Assembly: GCF_037975245.1 (NCBI RefSeq)
Contig: NC_092562.1
Span: 2,265,001 to 2,329,000, forward strand
Reading direction: 5' to 3'
Length of the DNA: 64,000 nucleotides
Source: Apostichopus japonicus
Taxonomy: Eukaryota > Echinodermata > Holothuroidea > Aspidochirotida > Stichopodidae
Shown here: positions 1 to 12,760 of the stretch, piece by piece
How the letters are laid out: the number at the start of each line of letters is the position of its first letter
Numbering within the stretch: the first letter of the stretch is position 1
Program-made: the position numbers and the translations under genes
The notes under the pieces: model-generated
What the model was told of the DNA's origin: nothing
Databases searched by the model: none
What the model saw: only the letters and a program-made list of their open reading frames with translations

Positions 1-818
1 TCATTTACAGATAAATGCTCATCCAAAATACACTCTAAAAGACAAAGGGAAAAGTCAGTAATTTGTTTTCTTTTGATTATGTACGTTATAAAAAGTTAAA
101 GGGTCTGACGTTTCGATTCTAGGGAGGAGGTTTTCAGGGGAAGTCCGAGGAAATTGAAAGCCCGCCCCCCCCCCAACAAAAATTGAGAAAACAAGTTGAT
201 AAGCAGATAGGACGGACGCAATTTTATTATTGCCATATAATAAGATAGACCTCTATTTCTAATTTCATATTTAGTTGCATGTGCATGTATCGAAAAGGGG
301 ACAGAGGAGGGGCAGCGAAATGCTTCGTTGTTTGTAGAACTGGGTAGGTGGTTACATCAGATACACACAGTTCACTGTTTAGAAGCGGTGTAATTGTGGC
401 TAACCGTAAAACAAACACGCAAATGTTAATCAGGGAGGTATAAGAACTTTGCTATAATGTTTCATCAGGCTTCATAATTTAATGGTGAAGTGTTCTGAAT
501 AGACCTATTTGTATATTTACTCTTCTAAAATAACCATCAAACAGTGCGCGTGTCTTCAATTAAATCATTTACAAGCGTTGTCTGTTGTCCTTAAACAAGA
601 CCGTAACCAAGCCAGAATTGGAAGGGTTGGGTTTTTTTTTTTATTTATTTTTTTTTTGGGGGGGGGGGGGACTTCCACCAGGCTGTCTATGCCACAATTA
701 TGTGTAGAACAGCTTTTACAGGTTGGAGGGTACAACAAATATTTTGCCCTAGCTAAATTGTTGGTACCCCTAAAAACTCAGAATCCCTGGCTACGGGCCT
801 AGCCCTAATGGGAATCAT

Positions 819-884
<66 letters not shown>

Positions 885-966
885 AGTAACTTACTTTCGT
901 GTCCCAAATGGTGGTTGGAATGATACGTTATGCAACGTTATAATTTTCTTTCAAAATTCGTAACAG
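1..966. other. Left-edge intronic sequence
   Basis: Apart from the tentative small exon at 11-53, this is intronic. It has a G-run near 660-670, a fragment at about 760-800 ending in transposon-like CCCTGGCTACGGG, and a TA microsatellite. No other coding exon is visible. Confidence 0.5.
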
Positions 967-3900
967 GATTATTACTCAGACTCCAATTCCCATGGAAGCC
1001 CTACCAACGGCAAATCATGAAGTTGCGAACTCTAGTAAGTAAAACCGGCTTATAAAGGTGAAGTTGTACAACAGTATATATTATTACGACAGTAGCTATA
1101 TAAGTTCCTAACTGTTTTTGCCAGTTCCCGATTAGGGCGTTATATACTTTTTACTCCAAAATGTGAAACAATTCCTGACGATTTTTCATTTATTCTACAC
1201 GGTGATCTGAAGGAGTGAATTAAAGTGGATATTATAAGCTCAATCTTTAGTAGTAATTTGCAGCTCGTCAACCAAAACTTTAGGAGTCTAATCCATATAT
1301 CCACTAGCGACAAAGACCTCATTCCAACGCTGCATGCATATTCCAGCATTTATAGGCCTATACCTGTTAACATGAAGCTGCTGGTTTTTATATATTGTCT
1401 CATATATTGTCTCATTTATATTGTCTACTTGTATATATTGTCCATATGTATACATATTGTCTCATGTATATTATCACCACGAATTCGCTTTAAACTTTGA
1501 ATGAAAATAAAAACGGAAGAAAGATTGTTAACGTTCATTCCAACTATAAGCACTTTGTTGGTCCTGACCTGCTGTTATACGTAACAACTGGGTCTATTGT
1601 TGTTTTTGTCGTTATAACTGCTGGGTCACTTAGACAAGAGGGAAAATGTCATAGAAGCTATAAAACCCAATTATAGTGTTATATATGCTATACCCAGTGA
1701 AGCTTGCGAGAAATTAAAATTGATAAAGTATCACGTGACACTAGCTGTATATGATATTGCAAATGCAATTGAACTTTCTTTGTGACTGCTATTTCATCAC
1801 TATGCACCTTCAAGAGATTTCTGCTGGAAAAAAAAAAACGATTCCTTTTCTTGATTCCTCAGGAAATAATTATGATGATTATGACATGAATGATGAATCC
1901 AGAAATAATGATGAAGATGAAGAGATTAGTACGGGAGATAAACTTACTCTGTTTAAGAGAACAAGTCGTCGTGGAAAACGACGTGAAAGATGGATTGGAC
2001 AATTTAAGAAGGGAACCAAAGACGAAAAAATTGTTCATACATTCACATGTGGAGGTATGACAGTATATCGCGCATACCACATACTGCGCATACCGCATAC
2101 CGCGCAGACCGCATACTGCGCAGACAGCATACCGCGCAGACCGCAGACCGCGCAGACAGCATACCGCGGAGACCGCGCAGACCGCAGACCGCGCAGACAG
2201 CATACCGCGCAGACAGCATACCGCGCAGACAGCATACTGCGCAGACCGTATACCGTTACCGTAGACCGTTATAGCTCTTATCCTTTATATTTCTGACTCT
2301 CTTTCTGTCCGACCCTCTCCCTCTCTAATTGTGTATCATCATGCAAAATATTTACATATATGTATATTATTATTACTAATATTTTAACTAACTTGTACCG
2401 ATTATCATAATCATATGTCATTATTCATTTCCAGCGGCAGCGTCGTTGGTAGACAATAGAGTATGGTGGTCTTATTGCTCCAGAATTCTTACACTGCCTG
2501 CTCATTCTAATATCATTAGGACAATAGACGTTTGTAAAATCCAAGGTAAGCAATAGTAATGGAAGAAACTAGTATTACGGCCATATCGACTTGAGCAGAA
2601 GCTTAGACACGAAGCTTAGGATTAGCCTGACCGAGACAAAACCTTAAGTGTGATGTTCTATTTATGGCGCCTTCTGTTTACTTCTTTGCTTTGCACGACA
2701 GTCAATAATCTGTAATTGTTTGCAGCGTATTGGTAAGGACACGTCCAAACGTTTTATAAAAAAATAATTATTCCAAATTTTACATGGCACTTGACAGAGA
2801 GTAACCTTTCGTAGCCCGCTAGTCTATCTTTCTAATCTCAAATAATCATTTAAGGAATAATGTGCCTGTGTTTGTTGGTAATTATTCGTATTTGTTTGTA
2901 TTCCATCGTAATTGTTTTTATTTGTCTGAATTATATTTGTCAATCCCGTCCTCTTGTTACATGTATTCATTTATGGAAACTCGAAAGAACTCTGAGCAAG
3001 CATATCGTGCATATATTTTTGCTTTATGTTTATCATTTAAATTTGTTTGTTTTCATTAAAGACAACATCTTGTAATCGTCTTCACATATTGTTATAGGTG
3101 TGACTTATTGCATTCAAGAAAAGTTGACTTTCGGTTCGTTGCGCAAACGTCTTGAAGCTAGCCGTCAAAATCCCCTTGTATCAACGGAGTTGGCCTCTTA
3201 TGCACTGAACGTTATTTCTGGTGTAAATTTCTTACATTCAAATGGCGTGAGTATTAAATTTAGTGTAAAAATCGTTAAAGAAAGGCAAACCCAACCCTCT
3301 GATATAAAACATATCCCAATCGATGTAGATTAAATTAGTTATGGAGTTCATATGCTTTTCCATCTGTAGAGCGTTTATATTTTTAAGGGGATTTCAGTGG
3401 TTACACTTTTTTATTATCTTTTGTATTTACCCATTCAAACATTGAACCTCGAATAAGGACGTGGCAAAAATACATCATTTACACGATACGTTTGCTGATG
3501 ATGAAACCCATTATGAAAACAACACAACAAGTTTAATATAAAAATGGGAGCCTTGAAGGTATTGAAATGCTATTGATAAAGTATGAGTCTATTGCGCTGA
3601 GAACAACTATAAGTATTGGAATGCATGATGCTAGACAATATATCTACACTTCTGATACGCCATTATTCTTCTAAACATGTAGTTGAAACTTGTGTATATA
3701 TTTCTCTGACGGCTTCCCCTTCCCCCCCCAAAAAAAAATTATAATCATAAAAATAAATATATAACAAATAAATAAATAAAAAATATTAAATAAAAAAATA
3801 TTAAAAAACATAAAAAATATTCTATGGATCAAAAGGTTATATTGTGGTAAGTAAACTTGAAGCAGACTGATTGTTCATCATAACACATTTGGAAGAGCCC

Positions 3901-6734
3901 TACCATGTCAAAGTGTCCATATGTGTTTCCTATACCTACACATTTTGCAGTGGCTGCATCCAGGACTAAGCGCGGGAAAGATTTTGCTAACGAATAGCGG
4001 CAAATCGTGCAAGCTATACGACTTTTGCCTGGCAACCGATGCTAAAGCAGTGATGTCAAGCATTGTAAAGGTATGTGTGTCTCTGACATGTGAAAACGAT
4101 GAAAAAGTGCAGGGCCAGTCAATCGTTCTCGATAACGTCGAGTCATCGAAACAAGTTGCAGATACCGAGGAAATTAAGGGCGGGGCTTACGATTGTGACA
4201 TGTATTAGAATATGTACCGCTAGAAGTCACGTGTGTCTTTATCATGTTCTAAAAACAACATCCCTCTCACAAGTTCAGTTCAGTTAATATATTTCGCATA
4301 TACATAGACAAAGAGTCACAATCCTGTTCGTTTGAGAATGAGAACACCTCTTATTATAATGTTGCTCAAGCTAACTAAAGCAGTGGCAATCCCAAGGGAG
4401 GGGGACATGTCACCCACCTCCTATCGTCGGTGGATATTTTGAATTCAGCAAGGTCATAATTAGACCACTACTGCGAGGGGTACAATTAACCACCCTCTTT
4501 TCAGCCACCCTCTTTTCAGCTTATCGCAAAGTATAGCAGAGCGTTTTGCTTAGCCTTACTAGTCTTAATACGCCACAGAAAGCACCATTTGACGATTACA
4601 ATTTGCTTTGTTTGTGGGGGAGGACACTATGACCCACCCCCACCCGGAAGTAGTCTTCAATAAGCCCAGGGCAGTGTCTCTTACTCTATAAAACCCTTGA
4701 TTATTTCCTAAAAGTTTCATGTCCCTATACCTGAAATTGATACTGATTAACAGCATTTTGTTGCGCAGAACCTTTTCATTAAAGTGTTCTTTTATTTAGC
4801 TCATTTGACAAACGAAACTTGAACAGTGATGTTAATGAATTTTTGTTCCGGGTATTGTAGCATTAATAAATATTGAGAAGCAATTAAAAAATCTATTTCA
4901 AGCTTGCTATAAATCAACGAAACTTTTGCAGGCTGTTTTTACAAATAAATGGTGTATATACTACCGGGGTCGATGGTGATGGTAAGTAGTTTATTAATTA
5001 CTTTTTAAATATTATTTCGACAGGGGAAAAACATCCTACCAGTGAGTTTTGCTACTGAAGCCATTTTTAGAAAACAGTACAATGAAGAAAGTGACACGTG
5101 GGCTGTTGGAGTTCTGCTTTGGGAATTATTTTCTTCTGGTAGGTCAATTCATAAACTGAGTTTGAGAAAATTCACTTGATTTGGAAAACTTTGGTATCTT
5201 TTATAAATATATGCTATTCGTAAAAAAAAGCATTTAAGTTAATTGCAAACAAATAAAAACAAAACCCATATTTTTGATGTCATTACAGGCTGTATCAAGC
5301 ATGAGAAAATTGATTGAAGCCTTAAAGTGATAATAGGTAAACATGTAAATGTAGGTTATTGCTTCAATATTGCAGCTTGCCATTTTATTTTTTTAAGTAT
5401 TAAAATTCTTTACTTTATTTGATACAATTTACACAGGAGCCAAGGTACCTGTTTACAAGACAAAACAACAAAAACCTACATATGAGGATATCCTTGAAAT
5501 GCTCCCATGTCCTGATGACTGTCCAAATAATATGTAAGTGTTCCAGCTGATTCCGTTTCGAGCATAATATGTCTCTACATAATATGCAATTAAAACAGAG
5601 ACGACCATTTAAGTTTGCTGTATTAATTAGGTACCATGGTATGCAGGCGCGTATCCAGGGGGGCGTTGGGGCGCGTGCCCCCCCCCCCCCGCGCGGGTAA
5701 GAAAAAGATGAAAGAAAAAGAAGAGAAAGAAAGAAATGGAAAAAAGAGGGGAAAAAAGAGGAGTAGAAGAGGAAGGAAGGGGGAAAAATGAAGAAAGAGA
5801 GAAAAATGAGAAAAGGAGGGAGTGAAAAACGATAAGATACCGGGAAGAGAAAGAGGAACAGTGACATCATTACAGCGCTGATCCCTATTATATACACAGG
5901 GTAGCCAGTGACGGATCGAGGATTTCGGAAGGGGCGTGCGCCTCACCCTACCCTTACACCGACAACTCCATTTTTGACGTTTCCATTTTTCCTCTCTCAC
6001 TTTTTTTTTTGACTCTTTCATTGACTCATTTGACATTTATACAAATAAACATGATAATTTTGTGAGTTCTTTAATATTACAATACAGCTCAATAATTGCC
6101 TAACAATTTAATATTTTCTTATTTTTAGTTTTAATAGTACATATTAACAATATCAATACATACAGTGCAGCCGCAGAGACAAAACGTACAATAATACTAT
6201 TCAACTATAACGATCGCGACTTGCACAACAACATTGAGAAGCAAAACATTACGAAGAAGAAATACTAAACAGGAAACCAAACAAGCAATGAGACCCTATA
6301 AAAAGAGCGCTAACTGCAAATGAAATCCTCCTTACTAAATGCAGTTTTAAATTCTTGAAGGGAGATCGGAGGATTAGGCTTATTCTTACAAAGATATTAT
6401 TCAATTTGTAAATTAAACTTAAATTTAGATAGGAAATCTATACCCTTGGGAATACTACCCAGAGTTTTCTGTTGAAATATGAAAAATTTCGCATGAAAAA
6501 TTAGAAAGTTGTAGGGATGTTTGAGAGTAAGTTTATAACCAAACAAAAGTCTTGTTTTGAAAACCAAACTGTCTACCAAGTAGTGCCTGCTCAACATCAA
6601 GAATGGAATTAGATTCCCCGGAGACAAAACGTTCTAGCCTTCATCTTTTTCTCTACAAAATGTACACCTAGGATTTTCCTCCTTCCCCGTGCGATATAAA
6701 AGATAATTAGTGCAAGGATTTTTCCTCTCTCACT

Positions 6735-6816
<82 letters not shown>

Positions 6817-7107
6817 AATGATTTTCGATACAAATGATTTTCGAGTTGGATAGCATCATGTTTGATCTCTAGAGTAGGGCAAAATATGTCACCAAAAACA
6901 GAACTAGTATTGTTCGATATAGGTGACAAACGCCTACAGTGGAATTACGATCTTCCTTACCGGTTTCGAACCTCTGGACATACAATCAGCGTCCATAGCC
7001 TAGTGGTTAGGGTGTCCGCGTACAGAGCGGGAGGCCCGTGGTTCGAATCCCGGTGGAGGCTGAAAGTTTTTTCACTGTTCTTGATTTTCCAACTCATTAC
7101 GATTTTC

Positions 7108-7144
<37 letters not shown>

Positions 7145-7177
7145 ATTTAAACCAAAACGTGGCCAATGCACTCATGC

Positions 7178-7271
<94 letters not shown>

Positions 7272-7304
7272 ATTTAAACCAAAACGTGGCCAATGCACTC
7301 ATGC

Positions 7305-7342
<38 letters not shown>

Positions 7343-8820
7343 ATTACTGTACGAGCCTTGAGTATCCTGTGTTTGTCATGATAACACTATACAGGGCACC
7401 CTCTGTAATCAGCTTCTAGTAATAAGGAAGAACTTAACCAGTCAAAATAGATTCACTCAAAAATTCACTCAAACACATCTCATTCAACAGTATGCTATCT
7501 CAAGAATCTAAATTAAAATAGCTGAACCATGATACTTATGAAATCTTGAAGAGGACAACACTTACAATGTAACAGCAACAGTTTCAACTGTGACGTAAAT
7601 CACAAGAAACGTAATTACGTGGATTGATTTAATTTGTGATCAAAGTGTGAGTCATTGGCGAAGGGGCATGGAATTACACATTCGGGTTTCGAACTTGTGT
7701 AATGTAATATTTAACACTCATGCTTAATTTTATTGTTTTTTTTCAACTTAGCCTGCTGTTTATTTCATAGTTGTCCTCAAGCATCATACCAACATTGTCA
7801 AATCCTTCGTTCCAAAATCATCCTCTTTCAACTCTTTTTGTTTTCCTGGACACTTTAATGATCCGGTCTCACTGTATACAGTACTTGTCTTTTCTGTTTT
7901 TTCTTTTAAACAAATAGATACAGCGAGATAACAGAGTGTTGGCAGTTAGACTATGCGGCTCGCCCATCACTAGAACACATTGAACGCAGGTTGAGGACAA
8001 CATCTACAGCGTATGCAATTGTTCTGCTGAAGGTATAACACGTGTAGATGCACCAATTACACAGAATAACAACGATGTCGTGTTTTAGAATGTCCTTGCG
8101 AGAAATAAATGCACCAGTAAATAAATAACAATACGCGGGTTACGGATTCCTGTACGCTCAAAAGACACTGAGGCCAAAAAAAAACCCCAGATGGGTTCAT
8201 ATGTCAGCAATTGCTACAGCTTAAACATAAGTTTGCACGCTCTGTTTTCCTATTACGTTATGAAACTGTAAATACAGTATTGCCTCGAGGCTAGATCCCC
8301 TCACCCCCCCCCCCTCCAGTCAGAACTGGTGTTATACATGGAAGGCATGAAACTCGTGGGTTAGCAAGGTGGGATGAAACAGTGAATTCCTTTCAAAACT
8401 ACGCTCTATTATGTATACTATATACTTACACTCAAAAAGTGGTTTCTGTGTGTGTGCGTATGCGCGTGTGCGTTTGTTTTTCTATCTCACCGAGGACTTG
8501 AACAAAAGAATTCCAGGTCCTCGGTTGTGATTTCTAAAGAATCACCACGTCCTCGGAAGAATTCTATTGTATGGGGTATTGTTAAGGTTAGGGTACGTGG
8601 ATTTGAACAATGGAAAATACAATGGGGTCCTTGGTTGGAATGTAATACAAACATGTGTGTGTGTGTGATGGGTGTGGATCCGGATGAAATAACGTTCAAA
8701 CGGGTTATGTTCTTTTCCTTGCAGGACGTTTCACAGACATATACGGTTTGTAGTTCTGGACATTTTAAACCCAGCTTGGAATCAACACAAGAGTACCAAA
8801 CGGAAATCTTCAGTGATTGA
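11..8820 (+). CDS. Receptor-tyrosine-kinase-like pseudokinase, 3' part (9 spliced exons; 5' end outside window)
   Basis: Exons, all joined in matching phase: 11-53 (weak), 967-1034, 1863-2054, 2435-2545, 3098-3246, 3951-4070, 5024-5138, 5437-5533, 7918-8032, 8725-8820 (TGA). About 367 residues are visible. In order they give a basic stretch ([14 protein letters not shown]) as expected just inside a membrane, an acidic tyrosine-containing juxtamembrane segment (YDDYDMNDE), and a full-length tyrosine-kinase fold: [11 protein letters not shown] (αC-β4), [19 protein letters not shown] (αE), [17 protein letters not shown] (αF), [18 protein letters not shown] (αH-αI), then a short tail. The catalytic elements are lost. 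There is no GxGxxG loop, no VAVK lysine and no αC glutamate; HRDLAARN reads HPGLSAGK and DFG reads DFC. Family knowledge says such a protein cannot transfer phosphate normally and probably acts as a scaffold or allosteric partner. Intact frames and good splice sites argue against a dead gene. The closest family is unclear; STYK1-like or another orphan receptor is possible. Transmembrane and ectodomain exons would lie to the left. Confidence 0.82.
822..882. repeat. (TA)n microsatellite
   Basis: About 30 uninterrupted TA dinucleotides inside an intron of the pseudokinase gene. Confidence 0.95.
1388..1472. repeat. Degenerate TATATTGTCTCA tandem repeat
   Basis: Variants of TATATTGTCTCAT and TATATTGTCTACT follow one another six or so times in an intron of the pseudokinase gene. 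Confidence 0.7.
2064..2268. repeat. GC-rich short tandem repeat (CGCAGAC / AGCATACCG units)
   Basis: About 200 bp of interleaved units such as CGCATACC, CGCAGACCG and CAGACAGCATACCGCG. It begins about 10 bp after the splice donor at 2055. It contrasts sharply with the AT-rich surroundings and is open in several frames on both strands, giving long artefactual reading frames. Confidence 0.9.
3722..3822. repeat. A-rich low-complexity tract (AAATAAAT)
   Basis: A poly-C/poly-A run is followed by AAATAAATAAAT-like and AAATATTAAATAA-like units. It sits in the intron just before the exon at 3951. No coding content. Confidence 0.8.
3951..4070 (+). CDS. Pseudokinase exon with the degenerate catalytic and Mg loops
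   Basis: This 120-nt phase-0 exon lies between TTTTGCAG and GTATGT. It encodes 40 residues starting [17 protein letters not shown] and continuing [12 protein letters not shown]. Against the tyrosine-kinase pattern HRDLAARNxLL...xxDFGLA, the HRD arginine is Pro, the catalytic aspartate is Gly, the Mg-binding asparagine is Lys and the DFG glycine is Cys. Only the DFG aspartate remains. Surrounding hydrophobic positions are kept, so the fold is probably maintained. Confidence 0.82.
5644..6013 (+). mobile_element. Dispersed repeat, copy 1 (CAGGCGCGTATCCAGG head)
   Basis: It begins CAGGCGCGTATCCAGG, followed by a C-rich run, about 150 bp of purine-rich AGAAAAAGAAG sequence, then CAGTGACGGATCGAGGATTT and a GACGTTTCCATTTTT-like tail. 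The same blocks in the same order occur at 12761-13092, so this is a real family. A CAGG start is typical of non-autonomous hAT-type elements, but no matching right terminus or target duplication was found here. Confidence 0.6.
6739..6814. repeat. (TA)n microsatellite
   Basis: About 38 TA dinucleotides in the intron between pseudokinase exons 5437-5533 and 7918-8032. Confidence 0.95.
6989..7072 (+). repeat. tRNA-like sequence, probable SINE head
   Basis: 72 bases can be laid out as a tRNA. An A-box-like TAGCCTAGTGGTTAGGG is followed by a stem with a seven-base loop GTACAGA, then a B box GGTTCGAATCC. The ends GCGTCCA and TGGAGGC pair at six of seven positions. A T6 run (7067-7072) follows as a Pol III terminator. 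The T stem is poorly paired, there is no sign of a working isotype, and TA microsatellites lie on both sides. It is best read as a tRNA-derived retroposon head, not a functional tRNA gene. Confidence 0.65.
7111..7338. repeat. Compound array: (TA)n blocks separated by a duplicated 41-bp unit
   Basis: Three TA blocks are separated by two near-identical copies (about 7142-7182 and 7268-7308) of a segment containing AACCAAAACGTGGCCAATGC and ACTCATGCTTAA. The repeat unit is therefore the segment plus a TA block, about 126 bp. Confidence 0.85.
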
Positions 8821-9093
8821 GTATACCGTTCCTGAAAATTGGGGAGCTTCATATATTTATTAGATTGAAATCAAGAATTCAATTTGATTATTGCAATGTG
8901 TGCAAATCCAAAATCAGTTAATGTTTGACCTTACGATCTCTTCTCGTTTCTCATTTTGCATAATTCATTCACCAACTGTTCCACAATGTACCATTTAGTG
9001 TTAAATTCATCTTACAAATGTTGTAAAATGTCCATAGTTCCAGAACTTGACGTTACAAATGGTGCTCGTAGCGTGTGCTTTCTAGTTAGTAAG

Positions 9094-9387
<294 letters not shown>

Positions 9388-11768
9388 AATGAGTACGTTA
9401 ACTATGTCAAACTAATTGCATGCTGAATGATTGCTACGATATCAACAGTGGGATGTAGTTCAGAAAAACAATAGGACAGTAATCTAAGTTGCTTTTGGCA
9501 GTATTCTGATTCATTGCGTTGTAAATCCTTATCTATATTTTTCACACAGACAACTAACTTCAAGACATGCTGGTAGTTAAATTTTTAATAGAGATGTTAA
9601 TCCTTATCAACATTTCTCTTCACGAATATATAAAAAGGCACAATAGGCTTCGTGGCTAGGGACAGGAGTAACGGCGATAATAAAAATCACAGTTATCGTG
9701 GTGACAGGAGAGTAGAACACGGGTGTGAAAGCATCACCATCCATTCAGAAACAGAAGCATGAATCAGCTAAAAGATTGGTGTTGAGTTTATATTGTTTAT
9801 TGAAATATAGCTGAATACTTAAGGTAGTAGATAGCCTATAGATCTTTACATTTTCCCATCACTTTATAATTAATCAATACATATAACTATATATAAATAT
9901 ATATAACTATAAATATATAACTACATATATATATAACTATATATATAACTATATGTAGAACTTTTATATATAAATATATATATATATATAACTATATATA
10001 TATATTCTAAAATAGACACATAGTAAATCTATGAATGATAAAATGAGGTCATAGTATACATTGATGAGATCAATATCAAACCAAATAAATCATTATTAGA
10101 ATATACTTTCAATTATAATTGATTTTGAAGAAACAGGAGGCGTAGGCTTTTCTTCAAAAGAGATCGAAAAATCAAGGTGATATTTTTTTACATGTAATAA
10201 AATAATGCACTGCTGTCGCAAATAGATACTTTAAATTTCACAAATAAGAATTTACTGTTAAGAATTTACGAGCGAAAATGTTGATAACTGGGTGTCACTT
10301 TTCGACAAAGTTATGAAGGCCTGGCCACACTGTGCAAATATATCAGTATTAAGCACGTCATCACCACACGCAACCAATATTTGCAGAAACGAGATTTATT
10401 TGTCTTCAAGAAATCCGGGTAACTTTGTTTAGTACAAAGGAGGATCTTATAGCATAAATAAAAGACAAAACCACAATACGAGAACAAAACAAAACAAAAA
10501 AGGTCTTGGAACATAACAGAATTGGCAGAAACTAGAAGACAATGTCATCTTTGCAGGTGATAATATAATTATACAAATAATAATAAATAATATTTCATTA
10601 CTCTATAGCGAGCATGCAACGGGCAGTGGCCGTAACGCTTTGTATTGATTGGTTGTCTTTCTGCTTGAGCAGGTAGTTAATACCAGAAATGTTGTAGTCG
10701 CAAATATGTCGCAATGTCACTTTCAACACATTTTGCAGCAGTGGCAAACAATTGCTAAGGCTAGAAAAATCACGTAATCATTTAGTTATCATCTTATTAT
10801 GTACACAGGATCTATATAAAAAATATTTAAAAAAACATTGAACAGCACTAAATTAAAAATACTTGATACTCATACTTTATCTTTCTCAAACTTTTCTTTT
10901 TGTCATATTTTATACGCATCTTCCTACGTAAATCTTTGTTCTCTTCTTTCTTTTAATTCTTAGTGAATAATACAGGATGTAACAGTAAAAATAACCTCAA
11001 TATTGTTAATTTTAGTATACTATGAATGATATCTTAGGGTACAATAAACTCAATAAATGACATCAACTTTGTTCATAATATCTCTTTTTCTTTGTGGTGG
11101 GTCGTATTATGATTTTATTATCCCAGGCCTATATTTATCCATTTATCCTCTAATATCCATGCATTTGACGATGACAAACTGTTTAACATTGTCGGTAAGA
11201 ATTAAACTGATTTCATAATTAGTTCTTTCCTTGGCATCTAAATTCATACATCCATCATTCAAACTTATTTGTAATAGTTTGAGATAGTGGTTCACAGCTA
11301 GGAAATTTCGTTGCCACTATAGAAACTATCTGCCAAATAAATGATGTCATTTTGTTTATTGTTGGCATGGTCCTAGCTCCAATTGACAAACGAACTAATT
11401 TGCATAATCATGGTATATATTATGAGAGAAGTCAATAATGTTATAGGCTTAACCTTTGGTTTCATTAGCAACATATATGTCATCGTATTTGACCTATATA
11501 TACTGACACGGCAAATGTATTAGGGAAAAAAAGATTCAATTAGGTTAAAGCGTCACAACGTTATTAGTCACATAGTGATTTTGAGGCATAACATACTAAC
11601 GTGATTCAATGACATACTGATATAGAAGTGTAATATAAAAATATCGATCGTGTTATGCTGCAGACGTCAATATGTCATGAATAGGATTTTTGTTTTTCTT
11701 CAGTGATGTTAGTTTTGGATAAAACTTTCTCAACTTTTGAACCGAACAGAACACCATGCGGTATAGTC

Positions 11769-12044
11769 AGTATTGCGAAGTTCGCCATACTGCGAAGTTC
11801 GGGCACCCTAAGAAATACACGATTTTCACCATGAAAACCTACAGGAAGAGCCAAATTTCACCAAAAAGTACGAAGCTACAGTTATTTTCTCTCCAAAATG
11901 ACCCGTGTGCAAGAAATTACTTACATATTTGTCAATAAAATGACGAAGATCTATGAAGTCTGTTATAATTACTGAAAGAGCAACAGCGCCACCAATTTTT
12001 ACCAGCGCCACACTGTGGGTTGCGTGGCCGAACTTCGCAATACT
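11769..12044. mobile_element. Possible MITE with inverted AGTATTGCGAAGTTCG ends
   Basis: AGTATTGCGAAGTTCG at 11769-11784 recurs exactly in inverted orientation at 12029-12044. Two further partial copies of GCGAAGTTCGG lie at about 11790 and, inverted, at 12227. The spacing and orientation fit a small inverted-repeat element with a decayed flank. No clear target duplication was found. Confidence 0.45.
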
Positions 12045-12760
12045 CTAGCAAGAAATACCAGTTCCACAATCACGAAGAATCTTCTTGGAAAACAACGTGA
12101 AAACAGTTTGCAGGAAAGAAAGTTTGGCCGTGTATCGTACTATAACAAAATTCTCCCACCATATGAAGTATATTTTCAAATGATTTATACCAGAAGATTT
12201 AGTTTTGGGGTGTTTTAAGTCTTAAGTGGCCGAACTTCGAAGTCACCATCCTAATACAGATATAGAGATTTGAAACCGAACACCAAACCGTCAGGGGTGT
12301 TATCCAGGTAGACTTAACCAGTGCGTTACTAACAACTCACTGATTAAAACCTTCTGATATTATTCTTGACATGCAGATTTCTCGAGTTGGGACGTATTAA
12401 TTCTAATAACATATTGATGTTTATATACATCGATAAACTTTCTGATGTGTTTATCTTTCTGACATACTGGTGTTTTGTTCATGTTGTGAAGCAGATGGCG
12501 TTCCATAACATTATGAACACAAGAAAAACAGGCTGTTAATCGCAGGTGGTGGACAGTGAAGTCAAATTTAAAAAATAACTAAATAAAAAGAAGAACAGGG
12601 CTAACTAAACGTCTATTTACTAGCTATGGGATGCGATAACTATTAGCAGGCCCTGAATGCATGAGATTAACGTGTATATACTAGTGGGGGGGGGGGGGGT
12701 GGGGTTATATCTAATATTATGATTTACAACTGTTTACTCGTGTCATTAATTATCTGTACT

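Noticed and set aside
1751-2296. 181-residue open frame on the + strand
   Set aside because: Only 1863-2054 is supported as an exon. The rest runs through intron and the GC-rich tandem repeat.
5415-6036. Ser/Phe-rich 130-160 residue frames on the - strand
   Set aside because: Antisense of the purine-rich middle of a dispersed repeat. The same artefact appears at 12719-13146.
6989-7060. Functional tRNA gene
   Set aside because: The T stem does not pair properly and it is embedded in repeat DNA, so a SINE head is more likely.
6609-7308. Long Tyr-Ile repeat proteins
   Set aside because: Translations of TA microsatellites. The same applies near 9000-9426, 13100, 20850-21270 and 53514-53747.
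8490-8526. Hairpin ACCGAGGAC ... GTCCTCGGT
   Set aside because: Short (9-bp arms) with a long loop in an intron; likely chance or part of a minor GTCCTCGG repeat.
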